From NCBI GenBank assembly GCA_026119855.1, contig JAOWBW010000044.1, forward strand, positions 2,108,001 to 2,172,000: a stretch of 64,000 nt of DNA. Direction: 5' to 3'. Made by a program: the position numbers and the translations under genes. The notes below the pieces were generated by a model. It saw only the letters and a program-made list of their open reading frames with translations, did not search any database and had not been told where the DNA came from. Source of the stretch: Campanula takesimana (taxonomy: Eukaryota; Streptophyta; Magnoliopsida; Asterales; Campanulaceae). Below are positions 23,112 through 33,509 of the stretch, in pieces. Position 1 is the first letter of the stretch; the number at the start of each line of letters is the position of its first letter.

Positions 23112-25063
23112 GGCTTTCTTGAGTTCAAAGCATTCTTCGGTAGTGTGACCGGTACACTTGTGGTAGTGTCAAAACTTCGACAAATCGTAACCAAGGCGGG
23201 GGAGGTGTCCTTCTAATGGTTCGAGAATTTCTAACGTCACTAATGCCATGAAGATATCCACCATCGTGAGCCCTATCTTGTCACAGGCATCCATGAGCTC
23301 TAGGATACTGATCTCGCATGTTTGCACCATATTCACCCCACCCCCATTGTTAGGAAGGGGGTTACTCACCACATTAGGACCCTTCGGCTTCTCAATCTTC
23401 TTGTCATTGATCAACCCTTGAACTACGCGCTTCAGTTGAATACAACCATCCGTTGTGTGCCCGATGTACTTGTGATACTTGCAGAACTTGGAGGCGTCCA
23501 AATCGGTTCTTGGGTAGGCTGGTTGGTAATTCTCTAAAGGCTTGATAAGACTTCTCTTGACTAACACGTCAAAGACTTTCCCCATAGGCATTCCAAAATC
23601 GTCAAAGTGCTCCCTCTCTCTTTGAGGCGGAGCCCCATTCCTTGTGACAGCTTGAACATCTAGCGGGACCTCATTTTGGACCATATTCACTTGGCCGACG
23701 ACCTCCTTTCCACCCCTAGGAGGCGCAGGCGCAGTATGAGCCTTGTAGTGGAAGGAGTTGTTGTTGTTGGTTTTGGACTTTCCTTTGGCGGCACAATCCC
23801 AGTGAACCCTGCTTCGTACCTTACTCCGGCGTCAACCATTTCCCGCAAGTCAGGGAAATAACCATTGCCGATGGCTGCTTTCATCTCAGGCAATAAACAT
23901 TTGTAGAATATCTGTTTCTGTTCCTTTGCTTTTGGTGGGTATTGGACCTCGCACAACCGATGATTCCACCTGTTGTAAAAATCATAAATAGCCTCGCCGG
24001 GCTTTTGCATAGTGTTCTCAAGATCCGTTCGATTCACATGCCAATCCAAGTTAGCTTGATACTTCTCACAGAAAACGACACTAATTTGATCCCACGTTTG
24101 TCTCTCGCTTGGTTCTAGCCCCAAGAACCAACGCAGAGCGATACCATCGAACGTGCTATGGAATACGCGAGCCATTTGTTCGTTGGTGCAGTCACGAGTC
24201 CTCATGGCCAACACATAACTATCCAAATGAGTCTTAGGACACGAGTCACCATGAAACATTGCCACTTTAGGCATCTTGAAATCTTTGGGGAGAGCCCCCA
24301 CTTGGCTAGGGTTGATTGTCTTGGTAGTCGGTGCACTTTGCTTATCCATGGTCTCGATCAACTTGCGCATTTGCTCTTGCATAGCCGTGACCACAGGGTG
24401 ATTGGAGATGTCGGGGATAGATTCTGACAGAATGACGGGAGGAGTAGTGGAAGTAGTAGCAGCGGCCATCCCAATACTCAGAGGCAACGAGGGTGCGGGT
24501 AGTTTGCTAGAAGAGAGGTAGCCACCAAGCAATTCAGGGGATGGTTCATAGACAGCCTTGTTTTTGCTCATGGTAGTGAAACCTTGTTGGGTGTAGAGAG
24601 AAGGAGGTGGAACATTGTGGTAGCTTCGGAATGGGTAGGTAGTGGCATTGGTGTTGGAGGGACAGTTGGTATTGACCTCTTCATCCTCGACATAAATGAA
24701 ATTCTTACCATCGGGCACCATTCTAGTCCCCTTTTGCTGAATGTGGTCCTTCAACAGTTGGTTCTGGTCTTCCAGAATCTTGTTACTTTCCTCGAGATTC
24801 TTGATCTTGGCTTCGAGACCGGTGAGGAAGTTCTGGAGGCTTGGGGGAATACCATTGAGAGTGGTCTCGGTGTTGAGCTCGGGGGCACTAGTAAGAGGAG
24901 CAGAGACTGAAGATGAAGCGGGAGTTGACATTGCTGATGACGAGACTGAGAACGTGGACGGAGTAGAAGCTTCACGTTGTATTCGACCAACCGAACGGAT
25001 CCAAACTTGCTTTGCTGAAAGGTTGAAGGGCAATGAAGCTTTTAGGAGAGGGGGAAGGCTCAT
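23112..25063 (-). pseudogene. Gypsy gag (Tat-type), two knuckle modules
   Basis: The start MSLPPLLKASLPFN is followed by a Ser/Thr-rich linker and a coiled coil (LTGLEAKIKNLEESNKILE). The retrotransposon gag domain has GLEPSERQTWDQISVVFCEKY and RWNHRLCEVQYPP. Two knuckles follow: CKYHKYIGHTTDGC and a second with HYHKCTGHTTEEC. A frameshift lies between about 23,690 and 23,765. A TGA at 23,169-23,171 replaces the first Cys of the second knuckle, as judged from its twin. Gag packages element RNA; this copy cannot be made whole without suppression. Confidence 0.9.
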
Positions 25064-26199
25064 GCAAAGTATATTTTAATTTACAAAAACATACATTATT
25101 TACATCTTAATTGGTTGGAAGGGGTACCCCTTTTTTCGCAACTAGCTAGGAGACTACGATTAGTGGAGGCCATCACTACGTCTATAGACCCCTCGTTTTT
25201 CACCTGCATTGCACACCCCCAAACGGACAATTCGGGCAAGGGTCCTATAGGGCAAGCGGCTTCCACCACCCTTCCTTAAAGGCATTTAACGTGATGTCTA
25301 TGTTGCATCCTATGCAAGTTAACGATGAGCGGAGATCTTGACAACAAACACTCATCTCACCATGGCACGTCCCTTGTAGGGAAATCAATTTTTTTTGCAC
25401 TTTCTCTCAAAAGATCTCGATTCATCATTGACTTGGGGATGACTCGACATAGACAACACGTTAATTGACTATTAAGGAAAAGCTAGTCAAACCAACCGGT
25501 CAAAACCTAGGTGTGTTACCTACACTAGTGTGGGTTGACATGGGTTAGGTAAAAGGTTCCCACCGTATACGGTGAGTAGAATAGACGAGTGACTCGAAAA
25601 GAGTGCGACAGTAGCGCACAAATTCCTGCACATCGAATACTTCGGGTAATGGGGACCTGTACAGTGCTGACACGGACTAGTGGTAGTGTGAGGCAAGAAA
25701 CTAATTCTTTTTAGGGAGAAAAGAGAGAAGTTTTTAATGTTAGGATGATGCAAATGCAATGCATGAGAGAGAGAGAGAGAGAGAGGGGGAGAGAATAATG
25801 TAAAAGGGAGCATAGCAGAGTTTTGTTTGACCCTAATACTAAAGCGAAGATAACAAGGGTACATGGTACAAGGTACAAGGTACAAGTATTAACATGGCGG
25901 AGTGCGCGGGTGTATGTGTAACATGGCTTAACTGTAGGGGGCACGTGAAAACATGGCAAGTGTGCTTGTGTAAACGTGGCAGGTGTGTGCATGTGTAAAC
26001 ATGGCAGGTGTGTGCATGTGTAAACATGGCAGGTGTGTGCATGTGTAAACATGGCAAGTGTGTGCATGTGTAAACATGGCAGGTGTGTGCATGTGTAAAC
26101 ATGGCAGGTGTGTGCATGTGTAAACATGGCAAGCATCATGATGTGACGAAAGTTAGACCCACTAAGTTTGATAAAGTTTCAAAGCAGTCCCCTCGCCAC
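25064..26199 (-). other. Gypsy leader region with 25-bp minisatellite
   Basis: This is the untranslated leader between the 5' LTR and gag. Directly inside the LTR the minus strand reads GTGGCGAGGGGACTGC (26,199-26,184), the expected place of the primer-binding site; I do not assign the tRNA. At about 25,946-26,135 a unit of exactly 25 bp (TAAACATGGCAGGTGTGTGC plus ATGTG) repeats six to seven times. A (GA)n run lies near 25,767-25,790. The rest shows no gene. Confidence 0.75.
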
Positions 26200-27349
26200 T
26201 GTGAATACCCCTTTCCGATGAAGCGACGCATGGGAAGTATCTTGTGATTATTTTTATTATTAAAGGGAATATTCATAACGACATTAAATTTATGAGAGTT
26301 GCCACGCCGTTTTAATTAAAGCCAAAACATTGAAAAAAGCATTTTTAGTGGGTTCGGGGGTCAAATTACAACAAGAGAAGAATATTGAACGTTATCACTC
26401 CTATTGCCCAAATTGATCGGTCTTTCTATCAAGATGCGGTGTATGTAGTGTGTTAGTGATTTAGACCGGATCCGAAGATTGCCTACGTTCCTCTCAATGT
26501 GAGAAGCTCAGGTTAGCGTAGTTCGAGAAGAATTTAGAATAGGCAGAAGAATCAGGATCATGCATAATGATGGGGAATTACCTAAAGATTAGGGTTTAGA
26601 AGTAGTTCCTAGATCATCCTCGGGTTGATGAACCTTAGATCATCCTCGGCTATGAAATAACATGTAATTATGAAGATCGCAACCCTAAATATACCATAAA
26701 TAAGGTTTTAATCTATAAACACGAAGAACATGCGAAGAACATATTATGAACATATGAATGAACATGCAAAGCATATGAAGAAACTATGAATAAACATGTA
26801 AGAACATGAATATAAAAGATCTACATTAAAAATGATGCAAGAACATGAAGAAAAAGTTAGAAAACTTACCTATGTTGGCAAGAAATAAACCTTGATCTCC
26901 TTGAGTGTTTGAATTCTTAATTAGGGAGAAAATTGTGTTTAAGAACTCTAAAATTCGGACTTAAAGCTCTCAAAATCGGGATCTTTAACCAATGGGCTGA
27001 GATTGGTTTATATAGTAAACTGAGGGGAAGATCTGACGGTCAGGATCATCCGGAGCAAGGTTTGCCGCCTGGCCATGATTGAAGACGGTGACAAGAGTGG
27101 CCGCGTGGCCAAGGTCGGAGGCGCAGCAAGGTTGGCCGCGTGGCCAAGGTTGCGGGCTGACGTGATTCCTAAGCTAGGGTTTCTGCATGGTTTAAGGAAA
27201 CCATATTTTGACCATATTTAGGGTGTTCTAGAATAATGAGACATATTTTGGGAATCCGGGACAAGTCTTTGCAAGGTTTCTAATTCCTATAAAGTCCTTG
27301 TATATTTGGGAAAGCCCTAATAAACTCATTTTCAGATCGGGTACTAACA
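26200..27349 (-). repeat. Gypsy 5' LTR (right side)
   Basis: This is the promoter LTR for the minus-strand element. The minus-strand TATA box is at 27,005-27,016 (ACTATATAAACC). Just upstream of it on that strand are three TGGCC-N4-GGCCA motifs at 27,062, 27,098 and 27,133, the first diverged. The right flank GTTTT repeats the bases before the left LTR. Confidence 0.93.
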
Positions 27350-27354
27350 GTTTT

Positions 27355-28336
27355 CCATGGTGTACCCTATTTGATAAGAAAATCGTAAATTTATAAACCT
27401 CATAGTGTAAATTTAAATTGAGGAAATTCTAGCATTTGATAATGGGGGATAATAATAATGATAACGCTTTTTTTTTATTTCAAAGCTGTAATGCAAAAAG
27501 CCCAAGATATATATGGGAAGCAAATATCTTATTTTTAGTTTTGAAATTTTGAATCTCAATAATTTTTATTATGAAGACCTTAAACGTTTTAAAATAGTTG
27601 CTTAGAAAAAAAATGGTGATAAAATGTAGATACAATGATTTTGGTTGTTCTAATAATTTAAAAGTTATTGAATTGTAACATACTATTTTGTAAATGAAAT
27701 TAACAAATTCAGAACTAATGAGAATCTTATATTAGATTAATTTCTCTTTTAGGCATTTAAGATTCGATCATATAGAGAATACAAACCGAGTCCAAAATAC
27801 TTAACACTTAAAAAGTGATCAGAAATATGATTACTAGACAGAAAAAAAGTTATTTCATTTATAATTAATTTCTTGCATTCGAAATAAATATTTTTTTCTT
27901 TTTATTAGGAATAAAAATAAGCATTAGGATGAGAAAATAATTTATTTAAAGAGTATACATAATAGTAATTTTTATATTATCATTATCAAATGGTTCCAAA
28001 AATAAAAATCTTTATCAAATAATGAATGAATATATTTTTACTGAGCATAAAAAAAACTGTGGCTTCTTCCAGTGTATTGTTAGAGATTACCGCATGTATT
28101 ACGAAGTAATGTTGGATTAAATTGAATATTCCCTTACAATGGTAGGTTATATGAAAGTAATTTGTTCCAAAATAATAGTCCAGTTTATGATTATTATTTT
28201 TTTGTCCCTAAAAATTAGTCACGTTCAACAGTTAAGCCTTTAAAATTACTAAATTTCAAATACTTATAGTGTAACTTTAAAATGCTTGAAAAGTCAAATA
28301 ATACTATCATCTTGGAACAGAAGGATTATTTTACGG
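27355..28336. other. AT-rich intergenic DNA
   Basis: There is no gene-like frame or clear terminal repeats. The base composition is strongly AT-rich, like the region before 12,641. Confidence 0.6.
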
Positions 28337-28518
28337 GAAATAATAAAGTTACAAAAAATGGCTACAAAATGTGGCTTACAAAATGAGGTGTCATAATTGT
28401 ATTGGTGTTTTTAATTAGAGAGTGTCGGGTCCACTATCGATGTAGCCAATAAAATATCGTCACCACATCTTGTATCCTTCATTTTGTAACCTTCTTTTGT
28501 AAGACTAGCATTGCCCTT
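28337..28518. mobile_element. Diverged MULE-type MITE
   Basis: It is recognisably the same family as 56,340-56,521 and 57,211-57,390. It has ACAAAATGAGGTG, TTTTTAATTAGAGAGTGTCGG and GTCCACTATCGATG in the same order, and ends GACTAGCATTGCCC. It is older than those copies; its target duplication is no longer clear. Confidence 0.6.
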
Positions 28519-28794
28519 ATTTTTACTATTGGTAGTTATATGTCTCATATTTCAACCCAATATAAATCTTATATGTTAATTTTTGTATAACTGTGATTGA
28601 ACTTTCAGCATAATTTATGAAATTTTATCATTTTCCATGAAAATATAAAATTGTCAGTTATGTTATGGTATATTAATACATGTTTATAATTTCATTATGA
28701 TGCATAAATATTCATCTGACCTTCTAAATTTTTTGTTTTGCAAGTTTTAGAGTAATACGAAGAAATAAAAATGGTAAAAAGCGAGGTCTTCCCC

Positions 28795-29560
28795 TGCTTA
28801 TATTCTTCTTTTTCTCAAAAGTAAGGACCAAGCAAGAACAACCGAGAATGTCGACAAGTGGATATCTGCTGAGATTCCCGATAGAGAAACCAATCCTGAA
28901 ATGTACAAGGCTGTGAATGAATATATGGTACATGGTCCTTGTGGTGCTGCTAGCCCAAAATCCCCTTGCATGAATAATAAAAGGTGCTCAAAGAACTTCC
29001 TTAAAAGATTTAATTAACGCACATCCATTGACGAGAACTGATATCATGTTGATCATAGGAGAGACACCGGTGCCAATGTAGAAAATGGTGGAATTTTGCT
29101 TGATAATAAGTATATTGTGCCTTATAATGCAGAGCTGTTGTTGAAGTATCAAACTCACATCAAAGTGGAATACTGTAATCAAAGCAAATCAATAAAGTAT
29201 TTATTCAAGTATATCAGCAAGGGAAGTGACATAATAGAGGTGAGGTTTTGTGTGGAAGATGAAGTGAAAAGGTGCATTGATTGCAGATATGTATCTGCAT
29301 GTGAGGCGATGTGGAGAATATTTGGATTTTATATCTATTACATGATACCCTCTGTAGAGAACTTATCTTTCCATTTGGAAGAAGACCAAAGTGTTCCTTT
29401 CAAAGATGGTGATTATCTTCCGGATGTTGTAGGGTAAGCCCACTGTTAGTCGATCATAATTTTTACAGTGGATGAAGATCAATCGTGAGAATCCTCAGGC
29501 TCGACACTACAAGTATTATGAATTTATGCATCATTTTGTTTGGGTAAGATAAAGCGAGGT
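28795..29560 (+). pseudogene. Helitron Rep/helicase N-terminal fragment
   Basis: The translation gives VDKWISAEIPDRETNPEMYK, then HGPCGAASPKSPCM, LDNKYIVPYNAELLLKYQTH, KSIKYLFKYISKGSD and CRYVSACEAMWRIFGF. These are landmark stretches of the Helitron-like N-terminal and Rep region in plant PIF1-helicase-type Helitron proteins. The best open part is 29,096-29,437. Upstream frames are joined only through shifts and a stop near 29,015, and a stop ends it at 29,435-29,437. The helicase domain is absent. This is a dead fragment. Confidence 0.85.
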
Positions 29561-29885
29561 TGGAGTCCTAGAAAGAAAGGCACATCAATAGAGAATTCGA
29601 TAGAGTAGAGAAGTAAAGAGTAGTCTACTTGCATCCATGGGATTTGATGAGACCAGTTATGAGTGTTCAATCCTTGAACTGACTGTTGTTACATGGAATA
29701 GCTCCTCAAGCACATGTATTAGTCAAGATTTCACCATTAATTAAGGTTGTACAGATTGATGAACAATATGTCGACTGTAATTTAATTTTGTTGCAGTGGT
29801 ATTTACTCATAATAAATTTAGTAAACAGGCATGCATCTTTTTGTTTCTAACGTCAAACTTCTGAATTTTACATCATTTAATCTCG

Positions 29886-30035
29886 GGCTGTGAAAACTGC
29901 ATATGGCTATTTGAGCAAGAGAAGGATTTAGGATTCAGCAGTGTCTCAATGAACATCAGAATGACAGTCATCAATCTAAAGTCAGGAGGATTATGGGTTC
30001 ACGCACTCATTGCTCCAACCAAGGAGTGCATTCAG
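29886..30035 (+). pseudogene. Captured exon of a DUF4336-type gene
   Basis: An open stretch beginning GCENCIWLFEQEKDLGFSS continues with MTVINLKSGGLWVHA and APTKECIQ, then meets GTTCTAAT as a donor-like border. The second part matches my memory of the start of the DUF4336 domain in plastid-targeted plant proteins. No other exons were found nearby. It lies 330 bp after the Helitron fragment, so capture by a Helitron is the simplest inference. Function as a gene is unlikely. Confidence 0.55.
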
Positions 30036-30039
30036 GTTC

Positions 30040-30900
30040 TAATTTGTACGCTTCTTATCGCATTTTGTTATTAAAAAAGTTTAGAAACATTTGATTCATT
30101 TAAACCATCAAGTGGATGATTTAGTTGTTTGCATTCACACTTTGTTATTAAACAAGTTTAAAAAACTTTTGATTCATTAACCATATTAGCTGCATAGTTA
30201 TGCATTCAAGGTAAATGTAGTAGTTCTTTAGATGATCCATTCTCAGCGTCTATTAGAATACAATCAAGAGTAACACTATGGGACCTGACAAGGTACTACC
30301 CGTATGTATTCAGCCGTGGTTCAGCTTTAAATTTTATTGACCTCGGGTTAGTGAGCCTATGAACTATGATCAAAGAAATGATTCAAGTTGAGTCAAACAT
30401 ATACTACCCCCATCCAATATGAAGTTTTACAACTGATATAAATGGTTGTTTCTTTCTTACTCAAATACAATAAACATGTGCATGCATTTACAATTTATCT
30501 TAGCTAACTTTAAATTTGACAAAGATGTTAATCTCTCTTTCCCAACATAAAGAATTTTAATTTTGGTTTAAACATTCATTTTGAGACAGAGGTAGTAGTA
30601 AAGACGAGACTAATTATATTTATTTATGTCATCCTTTCTTTCTCTTTTTTTTTTTGTATGTTTGACTAATAAAATTAGTTGTATCACTTCTTTTTAACAT
30701 AGTGTATCCAAGTGCAACACTTAGATACAATACTTATTAACCTATTGTATCCAAGTGTAATATCGAATTTTTTGTAATGTATCAAGTGTATCAATTGTAT
30801 CTAACATATGGACCCTTGATTTTTTTTTTTTTAATCTAATGGTTATGATTAGTTCTCACGGTTCTCACGATATTTAGGTTCTTATTTGAGCACCTACCTA
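30040..30900. other. Intergenic, no gene recognised
   Basis: There are short direct repeats (CGCATTTTGTTATTAAAAAAGT versus CACTTTGTTATTAAACAAGT, near 30,058 and 30,138). A short open stretch near 30,280-30,360 could be a second captured fragment but is too weak to name. Confidence 0.4.
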
Positions 30901-30901
30901 A

Positions 30902-30917
30902 ATATATATATATATAA

Positions 30918-30991
<74 letters not shown>
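30902..30991. repeat. (AT)n microsatellite
   Basis: About 90 bp of nearly pure AT dinucleotide with three interruptions. It is likely length-variable and prone to cruciform structure. Confidence 0.95.
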
Positions 30992-30994
<3 letters not shown>

Positions 30995-32214
30995 TCCATT
31001 CTTATTTTTCTATTCAAATTAAATATTGACATTCATGTTAATTAGCGTGAAATTAGTAGATAATAAGAGTACTTATATATAAATGCTTCTAATATAACTT
31101 ACAATCAACATTCGTTATATCTTTAGAAAAAAGGAAAAAAGCAATATTTCCTCCATCCCACCCCAAAAATATAGTTTCCTTTAATTCGTTATTCATTTCA
31201 CAAAGTCAACTTAAAGTAATCTATCAAATCTGATAGATGTATTATATGAATTCATCACTATGTTTTAGAATCAAATATTATTGTGAATCTAATTAGTTTT
31301 TATAATCAACGTGAGTGAATTTTGATCAAATATTATTGTGAATCTAATTATTTTATAAAAAAATATTCTATAAGTTGTTATTGATAAATCTTTAAAAAAT
31401 ATCAATAACATTTTTTAGAATTTTATTGGGATGACTAAAAATTTAATTTAATGTTTGATCAAAATGCACTTTTCATTGATCATAAATAAAATGAGACTAT
31501 CTTTCCAAAATGAGGGGAATATATTCGCAAGGACTTGCAATTCGTTCGATAAATATTTGGTCAAAGTTTACCAATTGACCAAAATAATCAAAATGGAACT
31601 ATTTTTTGAGATAAAGAGTATAACACTTTCATTAACTATTTTGGGGTATGTTTGTAAATATGAAAAATTTATTTTTGAAAACTAATTTATGAAAATAAAA
31701 GAGAGTTGAAATAATTAATTATCAAATTTAAGATTAATAAAATTAATTGAGATTATGGGAATTTCGTTCATGTTTGGAGAAATTATAAAGCTCTTCCCTC
31801 TATAATTCATCATAATTATACAATTACTTCTTGTTGCAAAATGAATTTCCAAAAAAAACTTTTAAATATAATTTTATTTAAAAGAAAATTTGAATTTTTT
31901 TATCATACACGGACGGTGGAAATGGTAAATCTTTGATATTCCTTTCAAATTAATTGAAATATCATTACCAAAGATACACTCAACGAATGTTAGAAATCAG
32001 AATATGATTTGATAATTGAATTAGGTTGACTTTTAAAAATGAATTAAGGATTTTATTCAGTACTTATATTTTTCGAATATTGACCAAATCAACCTTCCTA
32101 CATGTACTACTACAAAACACGTATTTAGTACCCAAAATATTCATTTTTAGAGTCAAAAATCATCTAAGTAAACAATACCCTAGAACAAAACAAAAACAAA
32201 AAAAAAAAAAAGAG
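30992..32214. other. AT-rich DNA with degenerate MITE, upstream of peptide gene
   Basis: A stretch beginning TTCCTCCATCCCACCCC (31,147) with inward AAAATATAGTTTCC, and ending near 31,620 with GGAACTATTTTTTGAG, looks like a worn Stowaway-type MITE. The 300 bp before the peptide gene hold TACAAAACACGTATTTAG and an A-run just before the ATG. No clear TATA box was found. Confidence 0.4.
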
Positions 32215-32385
32215 ATGAGTTTTACCAAGCTCTTCTTCATCATGCTTCTTGCAATTGTAGCTTGCCGTACAGCGGTGGCTTCTTCTTATGGTACATCTCT
32301 CTCTCTCTCCCGCTCTAGGCAGATTAGCGCAGTGGCAGTAAAGTGGACAGTATCATTTTCATTGATTACGGGGCAAAACTATAGT

Positions 32386-32420
<35 letters not shown>

Positions 32421-33100
32421 TCATATAAGTAAAATTTCAATAAATTGCATTAAAATCTCATAATTTGAATAATATTGGCATTAGTAACAAAATTTTGCCC
32501 TATTAAACAATGTGTAGTTCCACGATTGGTCTAGCACACACACTCTCATGCACAACCGTGCTTGGAGAGTGTGTGCGCACCAATACGTGAATATATATAT
32601 ATACACCCTTCGTTCAATTTATTTTGGTCACGTTTGATTTTTTATTTTTTTTTGTCAACACAAGTGAACTTTGTCTAAACATTAATCTCAGTCTAGCCAT
32701 CCTAGTAAAATTCTAAAAATTGTCATTGATAAATCTCTTAATGATTCATTAATATCAATTTTTAGAATTTCACTAGGATGGCTAGATTGAGATTAAAGTT
32801 TGGTTAAAGTTTACTTGTGTTGAACAAAAAAAATCAAAGGTGGCCAAAATAAATGGGACGGAAGGAGTATATATATGTTATGAATTGAAATTGTTAAGAT
32901 TTAATTATGTTTGTTGTTTTGCAGGAGAAGATGAAGGTATCCCGTTGCTATGCTTTCCAGGGAACAATCATGGGTTGGCGTGTGTTGAGAGGAAGGTTAC
33001 ACCGCTTTGCGAATTCATTTGCAAGAGAAATGGGACTCCTCATGTCCTTCCATATTGTGATTCTCAAACTCAAGAATGTTGTTGCCGAATGATTCCTTAA
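32215..33100 (+). CDS. Secreted eight-cysteine peptide, defensin-like
   Basis: Two exons, 32,215-32,290 and 32,925-33,100, join G|GA across a GT-AG intron and give 83 residues. Exon 1 encodes a signal peptide (MSFTKLFFIMLLAIVA...) and stops just after it, the usual exon plan of plant defensin-like genes. The mature part is about 58 residues with eight cysteines spaced C-x9-C-x8-C-x3-C-x11-C-x6-CCC. The terminal CCC is unusual for classic defensins (CxC), so call it a defensin-like or related small cysteine-rich peptide. Roles in defence or cell signalling are typical for the group, not shown here. The intron holds a T-run and a MITE. Confidence 0.75.
32602..32869. mobile_element. Stowaway-like MITE in the peptide gene intron
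   Basis: It is a hairpin-capable element with ends CCCTTCGTTCAATTTATTTT and AAATAAATGGGACGGAAGGAG, flanked by TA. Its inverted arms share TTTGGTCACGTTTGATTTT and TCAACACAAGTGAACTTTG. It is the same family as 52,609-52,856. Confidence 0.75.
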
Positions 33101-33250
33101 TTCCATGTTTTTTTTACTCCTAAATCTCATGAATTATATGAAATTTTATTATAGTCACCCTAATCTTCAATAAATTTCTTTCACCTCCGTAATCTGTAAT
33201 ATCCAAGTATGATGTAATATTGCATACATATAAAAAAAATGTTAAAAGTA

Positions 33251-33509
33251 TACCCCTCCGTCACACTCGAATTAGGATTTTTGGGTTGGGCACGGGGATT
33301 AAGGAAAATGTGTTAGTGGAGTAGGTGTTGTGAGTATAAAAAGTGAAGTATGAGAGAGAAAGTGGTGTAGAAAATAATGAGTGGAAAGTTGTTGTGAGTG
33401 TGAAGGTGGGTCCCATTAAATAAAACATTTCTATTTTTGGGTTGTCCTGATTCGAATGGGACATCGAAAATAAAAATTTGTTCTAATTCGAGTGGGATCG
33501 GAGGGAGTA
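33251..33509. mobile_element. Stowaway-like MITE
   Basis: Ends TACCCCTCCGTCAC and GGGATCGGAGGGAGTA, with inward CGAATTAGGATTTTTGG against its complement. It is a sister of 56,030-56,298. Confidence 0.8.

Larger units (their letters stand above)
12647..27349 (-). mobile_element. Non-autonomous Ty3/gypsy (Tat/Ogre-type) retrotransposon
   Basis: This is one complete element of 14.7 kb with LTRs of 1,156 and 1,150 bp, flanked by the 5-bp target duplication GTTTT (12,642-12,646 and 27,350-27,354). On the minus strand the LTR starts TGTTAGTACCC and ends GGGTATTCACA. The order on that strand is 5' LTR, leader with a minisatellite, gag, aspartic protease with G-patch, an RT remnant, a stray gag knuckle, two antisense genes, tandem repeats and 3' LTR. 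There is no RT catalytic core, RNase H or integrase, so any movement needs enzymes from elsewhere. The LTRs differ at roughly 20 positions plus small indels by eye. Tat assignment rests on the gag type, G-patch and antisense ORFs. Confidence 0.9.

Noticed and set aside
25711..26139. Open frames with repeated HTCHVYTCTHLPCLHM as a Cys/His-rich protein
   Set aside because: They are translations of the 25-bp minisatellite; several frames are open at once, as expected of a repeat with no stop.
29096..29437. Independent small gene
   Set aside because: The peptide matches the Helitron Rep-region consensus and related coding sequence continues on both sides with breaks.
30902..30991. Replication origin or matrix attachment site at the AT run
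   Set aside because: A plain dinucleotide microsatellite explains it; nothing else supports such a role.
32026..32214. In-frame extension upstream of the peptide gene's ATG
   Set aside because: The extension is AT-rich without protein character, while the downstream Met starts a textbook signal peptide.
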